Shown piece by piece: positions 56,655 through 64,000 of a DNA stretch of 64,000 nucleotides. Position 1 is the first letter of the stretch. Each line of letters starts with the position of its first letter. The notes below the pieces were generated by a model, which had not been told where the DNA came from, did not search any database, and worked only from the letters and a program-made list of their open reading frames with translations. The stretch comes from Rhizodiscina lignyota (lineage: Eukaryota > Ascomycota > Dothideomycetes > Aulographales > Rhizodiscinaceae): contig ML978122.1 of assembly GCA_010015805.1 (NCBI GenBank), positions 1,584,453 to 1,648,452 of the forward strand, read 5' to 3'. The position numbers and the translations under genes are program-made.

Positions 56655-57617
56655 ATGGCGAACTTTCCGCCTCTCCAGCAGCCTCAAGTCCTCGTTGGAG
56701 AGGTCTTCAGCCGTGTTCCAGAAGAGCATCGACGATCTCAATCGACATATGCTTTTGTGCGGCATGGAAACAAAGGAGGCGTCCACTCATTTTTGGAGGG
56801 ACCTGTCATCGTTGAAGGCAAGCTCTACATGGTCGATATAGCACACGGTCGTATTTTCGCCGTTGACTTGTCAAATAACTCCTGGGACGTTGTCATTGAT
56901 TATGGCGGCCAGCCCAACGGCCTGGCGTGGCATCCTGTGCGGAAAGAAATCCTCATTGCAGACAGGAAAAATGGAATTATGGGGCTGGACCCCAAGACCA
57001 AAGAGCTGAAGACAGTATTGGTGACCATCAATGGGGAGTGGTTCAAAGGGCCGAATGACTTGGTAGTAGCTGGGGACGGGAGTATACTTTTCACAGACCA
57101 AGGCACAACAGGATTACATGATCCGACCGGCCGCGTGTACAGGCACTGGCCAGACACTGGAAGGACCGACATCATCATTAGCAATGGCCCGAGCCCCAAT
57201 GGGCTGCTACTGAATAAGGAGGAGAATCTTCTCTTCGTTGGAATGACGCGCGACAATTCCGTTTGGCACGTCCCATTGAACGCGGACGGCAACGTAACTC
57301 GCGCTGGTAGATTCTCCAGCTACTACGGACTCGGTGGCCCGGACGGAATGACTTTAGACTCAGAGGGTAACTTGTTCGTTTGCATCGTCCGGTTAGGTCA
57401 CATCTTCGTTCACGCGCCTGATGGATCGCCGCTTGCAAGAATCATCATGCCCGAAGGACTTGGAAAATCTGTGACAAATCTAACTTGGAGTGTGAACGAG
57501 GAAGGCGGCGAAGGGGAGGGGAAGACGCTCTATATCACGGAAAGCGACTCAGGAACTGTCGTGAAGGTTGACTGGAACGTTAAGGGATGGTTGGGCAAGA
57601 TATACTATGGGAGCTAG
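56655..57617 (+). CDS. SMP-30/gluconolactonase family protein
   Basis: Intronless, 320 residues from MANFPPLQQPQVLVGEVF. It is a six-bladed beta-propeller hydrolase of the SMP-30/gluconolactonase/LRE family: FLEGPVIVEGKLYMVDIAHG with the metal-ligand Glu, QPNGLAWHP, KGPNDLVVAGDGSILFTDQG, SNGPSPNGLLLNKEE with the ligand Asn, and GGPDGMTLDSEGNLFV with the catalytic Asp. These enzymes open sugar lactones to aldonic acids using a divalent metal. No signal peptide, so intracellular. The convergent sugar transporter 430 nt away suggests a pair for uptake and oxidation of a sugar or sugar lactone. Confidence 0.9.
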   Translation: MANFPPLQQPQVLVGEVFSRVPEEHRRSQSTYAFVRHGNKGGVHSFLEGPVIVEGKLYMVDIAHGRIFAVDLSNNSWDVVIDYGGQPNGLAWHPVRKEILIADRKNGIMGLDPKTKELKTVLVTINGEWFKGPNDLVVAGDGSILFTDQGTTGLHDPTGRVYRHWPDTGRTDIIISNGPSPNGLLLNKEENLLFVGMTRDNSVWHVPLNADGNVTRAGRFSSYYGLGGPDGMTLDSEGNLFVCIVRLGHIFVHAPDGSPLARIIMPEGLGKSVTNLTWSVNEEGGEGEGKTLYITESDSGTVVKVDWNVKGWLGKIYYGS

Positions 57618-58047
57618 TCGAGATGCAACATTGCTCTCACAAAAGCCAAAAAGCAATATGTTACCTTCGACTCTTGCCACCTTCCTTTGAATTTCAACCA
57701 CCTGCTTCTTGTCATGCATTGCAACAATATCCTTGGCTGTCTTTACTTTCAACACTCGAATTATCGAATCCGAGCGATCTAATCTCACCCCTGTCCTGCT
57801 AGCTGGCTCCTTCATAAAAGACATGCCAATGCTGTGAAGCACACCCCAATGCGGGATTGTCAATCCACGTAGAGCTGTACGCACATGGAAGATATAATAA
57901 GGGAGGTGACTTCCGAATGGGAGCCCGGAGTCTAAAGCCTTACTGAGGGGATTTGAAGCTTCACTTAAAGGTTCCAATGTCGTTCAGTCGAGCGAAGTGG
58001 ATGGAATGGCAATGTGATGGTGTCATGGATTTTTGTCTAATGACGAT
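57618..58047. other. Spacer between convergent genes
   Basis: 430 nt between two 3' ends. A minus-strand frame at 57549-57977 overlaps the lactonase end but lacks an ATG start and any match. Confidence 0.5.
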
Positions 58048-59820
58048 CTAAACTTTCACATCTGATGCATCTACTGTTTCCACCATCTCCTTTTCACCCT
58101 TCATTTCGTAGGAGCCTCGACCTCTAAGTTTTGCTTCTAAAACGTGTTTGTAGTCATCCTTTGCAAATAGTAAGTCGATCTCCTCAAGACTGAGACCTTT
58201 TGTCTCTTTGACCGCAAACCAAACAAAGATGGCGGCAAGCACATTAAAGACGCAGAAGAGAAGGTAGAACTTCCAATGGATATTGGCGATCCCCATGGGA
58301 CCAAATTTGACGACCTGTAGCTGTCAGAGAGAGATCACATCGCGGTTTTAGAATCAACTCACAATGAATGTGATGATCCATTGCCCAAATATGCCCATTG
58401 ACGCGCCGATATGTCGATATTGAAGCGGAGCAATCTCCGGCACATAGACCCATGGCGCCGAACACCAGGAGGCACCAAAGAAGAACTCGAACAGAAATAT
58501 CGATGCCACTGCTAGCTTGTTACTGCTTGGGGTATTGACGGCAAGTCCAATGGTGAACAAGATCATCCACAGGGAGCACAAGACAGCTCCCCAGAACATG
58601 ACAGGTCGACGGCCCCAACGCTCGATCGTCCAGATTGTCGTTGCAGTACCCCCGAGGAAAACAAGTGTGACACCTCCAGAGGTGATCGACGCAGTGTCTT
58701 GCGACATGCCACAGCTGTTGATAAAGAGGTAGGTTGCGTAGTAAGAGACAATATTATTGCTAGCAGCAAATGTCAGCATGAGAAAAGCTTGAACTGGAGG
58801 CTGCTTGGGGACTGTGATGAGGACATAATTCAGACATAGTACTGTTGTCAATCCCAAGGAACTGGGCCCCTCATATTCTGCTCTGATGAAAAGACTCACC
58901 CATCCATCTGTTGAAAGAACTGAACCAAGAAACATAGCCACAGGCGCCATGTTGTGCGAATGGATGAATCGTCGTAGAATAGATTCTTGATGCCGAACTT
59001 TTGCTCTTTCTCGGCCTCGATAGCAGTGAATACGTCCTGCCTATGGTTTGCTACCACTGCACTGTCTGGGGATACACTGTAGATGCGAGCCATAACATCA
59101 TCTGCATCTGCGGTATGTCCCATCGCGTAGAGGTAGCGCGGTGACTCGGGCAAGAAGAAGATCATTGCCCAGGTCAGAATGATGTAAACAGTCTGGAACG
59201 CGATCGGAAACCGCCAGACGGCTGTAGTATTGGGGTGGTTGTGGATCATGCCATAGTCTGTCCAGTAAGCAATGGTGACACCCAGGATGACAATCGTGAG
59301 CTGTGTGGCCACAAGGGCTCCTCTAAAATTTGCCTTCGCCATTTCTGCGACCCAAATTGGCACAATTGTGCTGGTGATACCCATGCCGATGCCACCAACG
59401 ACACGACCACCAATCAGGTACGCAGTGCCGTGAGAACCCGCTTGGCAGCCCGCACCGACACAAAGCAATACACCTCCGACGGCGATAAAGATACGACGGC
59501 CGAATTTCTGGCCCACAAAACCCATGGAGATGCATCCTATCAAGCAGCCAATGTCGTATATTGCGACTATCGTGCCTTGCAGGTTTGTATTGTTCGGATC
59601 AATATGATTCTCTTCGAGAAATACTGGCAAAGCAATTAATCCGCCTAAAACTCCTTGGTCATAGCCTGTTTGACTCTGTTAGCAAAGAAGTTTAAAAAGG
59701 TTGGAATTGACCAAAGCACATACCGAATAGAGTAAATGCAAAAGCTGCGCAGAGCGTCACGCATCCTTGTAGCCAGAAGCCTCGCAACGAAGTGGCATAG
59801 CCTCTGTTGAACGCGCCCAT
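58048..59820 (-). CDS. MFS sugar transporter (hexose transporter family)
   Basis: Four exons (59820-59724, 59665-58900, 58759-58363, 58314-58048) give 508 residues. It has twelve predicted helices and the sugar-porter signatures: GYDQGVLGG in helix 1, GQKFGRRIFIAVGG after helix 2 (G-R-R motif), GGRVVGGIGMGITSTIVPIWVAE (quoted part: GRVVGGIGMG), the PESPRYLYAMG after helix 6, QQMDGNNIVSYY in helix 7 rejoined over a 140-nt intron, ERWGRRP, WVYVPEIAPLQYR (PETKG-type region before helix 11) and KETKGLSLEEID at the end. Plasma-membrane uptake of a monosaccharide or related compound. The three upstream CreA-type sites suggest glucose repression. Confidence 0.92.
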
Positions 59821-61040
59821 GATGAAAGTACCACTCCCAATGGCTTCGGGCGAGCTTGGCAATTAAATGTTGGTTATCTGAACGGATTCGGAAATGCTGG
59901 GAGCGATCTTGGCGGAAGTGGAGCCTCCGTCTGCGGGGACGCTTGAAAGTCTGGGGAAGTCTGGGGGAGTTTCTCCAGGGCGAGCCTGGGACGACATTTG
60001 TACTTACGACAAAGGCGTCTCAACACCTCGACGGGTATTTGACAAGAGAATATAGCCTTTGGTGAAATGTGGAGGATCATTATTAGCTTGCAGAAGACCC
60101 TGTTTTCACCGAAACATCCTGGCTCATGCCATAGAGAAATTGCTCCAAGTCCATGTCCAGGAATGAAGAGTGGCTGCTCCTCTCGGAACATAGATACCGA
60201 TCGCGCCATTGTCGTGCCGTCCCCATGATGATCGTTTTTTCATCGTGATATGCAATGCTAGGTAAAATTGAGAGTTCCCAGCTGATCCCTCAAGAAGACT
60301 GATCATTGCGAAACAAGGGGAAAGATGAAGATAGCGGAAAGTTAAATGTCACTGTAATACTATAACGATACAATGCAGAGTTGTGAGTGAAGAATCGCCT
60401 CTTGGAGACCAATGCTCCAGGAGCTTGATGGCTCGTCGCATAAGACGGTAAGATCGGTGACTTGAGGGAGGTATGAATAAGGTAAAGCAGTCCAATAGAC
60501 GTGAGGCTCGGAAAATGGGACCGAGAAAGACTGGAGAGCTATGTAGGCTACTTCGAGCCTCAGAGGCAGGGTAGAGAAAGAGGGGAGATGGCGAGGAGTG
60601 AAGATGTATACCGAACCGAAGGGGACCTGCACGCCCTGCCGCCGCCCAGGTAGAGGCTAAGCCGAAGTGGGGCTGGTAAAGCACTCAAGGGGATAAAATA
60701 GCTGGATGTCGAAAGGGCGAAAATATACAAGTTTTGACTTTAGAATATCGATGAAAGCACAGTCTCGCATATGTTAGCTGGGGTTTATTAAAACTAAGCA
60801 GTGACATTGAGCGAAACAAATTTTTCACTGAAGAACTGATTCACCTTAATATGTTGGTAATTTGTATTTTAGGCGCAACTTTTTTGTCATCCTCTAGCAA
60901 AGGCAGTTCTTTAAAGGGGCACACCAATTAGGCATCAGTCTGCCAAGCTCGAGAGGTTTCAGCTTTCTTGTGGCGTAGATCTCTTCATTATTGGCATCAC
61001 TTATTACAAGAGTGAAGAATTTTACTCAATCCTCATCCGG
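59821..61040. other. 1.2-kb upstream region of the sugar transporter
   Basis: No gene supported. It carries a cluster of CreA-type sites at 59933-59966, then featureless sequence that becomes AT-rich after 60700. Confidence 0.5.
59933..59966. promoter_or_regulatory. Cluster of three CreA/Mig1-type sites
   Basis: GCGGGG at 59933-59938, CTGGGG at 59951-59956 and CTGGGG at 59961-59966 all fit the SYGGRG consensus of the fungal carbon-catabolite repressor CreA. They lie 113-146 nt upstream of the transporter start codon. Paired sites this close are the form usually active in vivo. Binding is inferred. Confidence 0.5.
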
Positions 61041-62698
61041 TTGCCGATATGCGGGCGTGATATCAGCATGGCTCTAGCCTCAGAGAGGTTTGACGGGAAT
61101 GAGCCATACTTTGTCCCTTACAAATATGACGAAGTGGTAAACGACGGGTATCAATCTTGGGATGTCCTCATCTGTGATGACAATGAGAAGAGAGTAGCCC
61201 AACGCCGGTCTCTGAGCCACGACAAGATAATTCCTTGGATCCACGAGGTTTCTATCCGGATACTGGTTAACGTATGCCTGGCTAATCGATCGCTAGACAA
61301 ATCCCGCTCATGATGTGTCAGACGAAAGTCAGGTTCAAGTTCGAGTTCTGTACGCAGACTGCTCAAAATGATCGTGGCACGCTCTGATGTCCTGAAGGTT
61401 CTGCCCTGCACCAGAGCATGGATGGAAGCTCAGGGGCTTGCCTTTTTCGCAGGAGACCTACGATGACATGGCGAAAGCCTGGTCGTTGCCTTGGCGGTTT
61501 GAACGTCTGGCTTTCCAAAACATCCCGGTATCGATCCGGCATACAAACTTCCACCCAGACGGTTCTCAAACACGAAGTACATTCTCCGATGCACTTAAGA
61601 TTCAGAGGCCATAGACTAATCAAAGAGAAGCACTTTTACTCAAGAATGAGCCCAACTGGCCGTTTCAATTTGCACTTGCTGTCGTACACAATACAGCGAA
61701 TAGAACAATTCACTGCATCTGTATTGGTTTGGGCGAAGACGAGACGGAGAATACCATCAAGACTATGGACAGCGCGCTTCAGCGTAACCTACATGTGGTG
61801 GCGAATGAGCTCTTCGTCCCTGTGACATTGATGGATATCTGCCTCATTTTGATGTCAGAGAAGACTCTTTATTCGTACCAGAACCTTCTTTGGGAAATTC
61901 AGTCATCGACAGGCCTGCATGGTGGACGTGCCTGGGATATCTCGCAAAACCCGAAAAATGAGAGCTTAGATGACGCTATTATTCAGCTTACTGCGCTCTC
62001 AGACTCCTGCACAAGAGCAAATTCGCGGGTCCAGACTTTGAAGCGAATGTTGGTACCAATTGAAGAGATTCTCTCGGAACAAATGAAGAGAGACGTGGAA
62101 AATGCCGAAGAAATCCGACACGCGGTCTCTTTACTCGATCAAGCTATCGCCGGATCGAAACAGCATTTGGAATGGTTCCAGGCAAGCATCCAAAGTCAAG
62201 TACAGACTGTAAGGGAACCGGAAGGATACTGAGAGTGCCTTACCTTGCCATTGCTGACAACGAGCAGATTTACAGCCTTACGAGCCAAGTAGATAGTCGG
62301 ACGAACATCAATATGGCTGCGAGCGGCCAAGGACAGTATGTACATGCGCATCATCGGATTCGTCACCTTTGATTCCTCCCTGGGACATTTGTTGCTGTGA
62401 GTCTGCTCCTGTCTTCCGGCCAGGTACGAGAAAGGCATTCTCTCAACTGATTTGGCATCGGCAGACGCTGTTTAGCACAAGCTTCTTCGATTTTCAACCG
62501 GGTGACACACACAAGGTTGTCTCTGGCTGGATTTGGCTATATTGGACTGTTACTGCGGGCCTTACGCTGCTCGTTTACGTTGCATGGTGTTGGATGTCCG
62601 GGTCGTGGCCATCGTGGACGCGCTGGAGCCAGAGCCAAGGTCGCCATTGGCACAAACGGACCGCATTCCCTGAGAAAGAAGATCGAGCTAAGATGTGA
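61041..62698 (+). pseudogene. CorA-like Mg2+ transporter-family gene, decayed
   Basis: From 61453 (after a TTTTTCGCAG acceptor) the frame reads TYDDMAKAWSLPWRFERLAF, HTNFHPDG, then an in-frame TAG at 61612-61614, then LLKNEPNWPFQFALAVVHN and a long helical region (LDQAIAGSKQHLEWFQASIQ). After an intron at about 62209-62267 it reads IYSLTSQVDSRTNINMAASG, shifts frame near 62324 to AKDSMYMRIIGFVTF, and shifts back near 62371 to FLPGTFVA, before a last intron and TLFSTSFFDFQPG, WIWLYWTVTAGLTLLVYVAW (the final helix). This is the order of fungal CorA-like proteins (V-Y-S-L-x-x-Q...D-S..M..I..V-T..F-L-P-G-T..A). One nonsense codon plus two offsetting shifts point to a pseudogene. The first exon, near 61068, is uncertain. 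Confidence 0.65.
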
Positions 62699-62922
62699 AT
62701 ATATTAAGCTTGGGGCGGGGACTATTCGAACCGATTCATGATGGGCGCAGGCGCCGACTCAGACTTGCAAGACGATGGCGACTTCACTGCTGTCAGGTCT
62801 GAACCCCGAGCTCAGCAGATCCGACAGCGCAGAGAGACTTTGGACAGTTATAGCATTGACAGTTCTAAGGAATAACCATAAATACAGCTGACTAGGGAAT
62901 CAAAAAGCCCGTTGCGAATTGA
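62699..62922. other. Short spacer between convergent genes
   Basis: 224 nt with no gene, between the decayed CorA-like gene and the 3' end of the dehydratase gene. Confidence 0.5.
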
Positions 62923-64000
62923 TTATACGATCGTCGACTTCTTCAACTTCAAGAACCGTATCGAGCCAGTCTCCGGCTGACAGTTCACATAATCAAAGTG
63001 TGCCTCACCCTTCTTCAGAATCGAGACTTCGTGCCAAGTTCTCAGTTTCCTTGTCGTGCCGAACTTCTTCTGATGTTTCATGAGCCCGGTGTAGATGGCC
63101 TTGTGTGTGGGGTGATGTTTGCTCCAATTCTCTGTCTCGCAGTTAGCGGCGTTGTGCAATCTCACGCTGCTCCACAAGACACTTACCTAAGTCCTCTAGA
63201 CAGCGGAAGAATCTATTATGGCACGGTACGATTAGCACAGTGCCCCATTCCGGTTTACGCTAAAGAGTACTGACCCAGCACCGCACGTCTCTCGCAGTTC
63301 ATGTCCGTCAGGCGCAAGATTTCGCAGGAACCTCAACCCGCAGTTCCCAGACTCAACCGGAGTATCCCACAAATAACCTGTTGGCGCGCGAACTAAGTTA
63401 GCAATGCTACGATAACGAATTGCGATGCAGAATCTTACCTAATCCCTTGAGCAGCGTCGGTTCCAAAAGAGTTTCGTAGGCCTCACGCTCCTCTTCATTA
63501 GTGTTCTCCCAAAACTGACCCGAGCGGATGTGTGCCATGTTGTCGTAGTTGATTCCGACAAGACGCTCGCCCAGACCTGCAGGCACTGGGTCTGGCGGGG
63601 CAGAGACACTATCGTCGACGCGCTCAAAAGCATCCCAGCCAGATCCGGGCAGACGATCACGCGCAGCGCCCCAATATGCCGACAGCTTATGTCGCTGTCT
63701 GTCGGCGCCTGGGATTTTGCCCAAGCCAGGAAGGTAGTCCAGCCCAGAGTAGTTGGTTTCAAGACGGCCTGCCGGAGTCTCGAAAGCCTCGCTCCATAAG
63801 CCGACGGAAGACCGGGCATCGCCGAGCTGAGCATAGAGTTGAGGTAGATTGAGGGCATCGAGACTCGCTTTCCATGTCTCTGCGTCGACCCAATACGCGA
63901 CCCAGGTGATGCTGCCTTTGACGTCGCCTCTGACGACTGAGAAGTCCTCTGAGAGTACTGGGCTGTGAGAGGGGTTCTTTACCCAGTGATTGACGGCAGA
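62923..64000 (-). CDS. Phenylacetaldoxime dehydratase-like haem enzyme, partial (5' end beyond the window)
   Basis: Minus-strand exons 64000(open)-63439, 63377-63275, 63212-63187 and 63131-62923 join in frame; at least 300 residues are visible and the N-terminus lies outside. The sequence fits the haem-containing aldoxime dehydratase family: VKGSITWVAYWVDAETW, TNYSGLDYLPGLGKIPGAD, KLSAYWGAARDRLPGSGWDAF, AHIRSGQFWENTNEEEREAY, NCGLRFLRNLAPDG..ETCGAGFFRCLEDLENWSKHHPTHKAIYTG (read in pieces across introns) and LRTWHEVSILKKGEAHFDYVN. The His of PTH and of WHEV are the likely haem ligand and distal acid-base residues by family knowledge. These enzymes turn aldoximes into nitriles. A 26-nt exon (63187-63212) is needed to complete FFRCLEDL. 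Confidence 0.85.

Noticed and set aside
57549-57977. Minus-strand frame of 142 codons overlapping the end of the gluconolactonase gene.
   Set aside because: Starts at TTG, overlaps a solid gene on the other strand, no domain.

Overview
The window is nuclear DNA of a filamentous ascomycete (Pezizomycotina). Most genes are interrupted by short introns of about 42-150 nt with GTRNGT-like donors, CTRAC/CTGAC branch sites and CAG/TAG acceptors. The gene content is fungal too: homoisocitrate dehydrogenase of the alpha-aminoadipate lysine route, Zn2Cys6 regulators, a CFEM protein, a GH95 glycosidase and a DUF6604 protein. The class cannot be fixed from the sequence. All exon models were joined by hand from reading frame, splice signals and family resemblance; none has transcript support.

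Left part (1-18.5 kb), ordinary housekeeping and secretory genes: a fragment of a membrane protein (1.4 kb), a GPI-anchored yapsin-like aspartyl protease, a BSC6-like MFS transporter, a DUF1989 protein, a small hydrophilic protein, the GPI mannosyltransferase PIG-M/GPI14, a secreted GH95 alpha-L-fucosidase, a BTB-like coiled-coil protein and LYS12.

Middle part (19-40.6 kb), an accessory block that looks like a metabolic gene cluster without a PKS or NRPS: a SnoaL-like protein, a 783-residue regulator with C2H2 plus Zn2Cys6 fingers, a cupin, a flavin monooxygenase fused in frame to an acetoacetate-decarboxylase-like domain, a CocE/S15-type hydrolase, a second regulator with no zinc finger, a decayed fumarylacetoacetate-hydrolase-like gene, a two-domain extradiol ring-cleavage dioxygenase, a glutathione S-transferase, a P450 and a GMC oxidoreductase. 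Ring hydroxylation, meta-cleavage and cleavage-product hydrolysis are all represented, so the simplest reading is catabolism or detoxification of an aromatic compound. The substrate is unknown. This block is the best candidate for an undescribed system.

Right part (41-64 kb): a DUF1769 protein, a four-cornered set of surface and membrane genes (CFEM protein, a disrupted multi-pass membrane protein), a coiled-coil protein facing a divergent HSP70-like ATPase, a DUF6604 protein, a SMP-30/gluconolactonase beside a sugar transporter with three CreA-type sites upstream, a CorA-like gene carrying a nonsense codon and two offsetting frameshifts, and the 3' part of a phenylacetaldoxime-dehydratase-like gene cut by the window edge. 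No tRNA, rRNA, CRISPR array or intact transposon was recognised.
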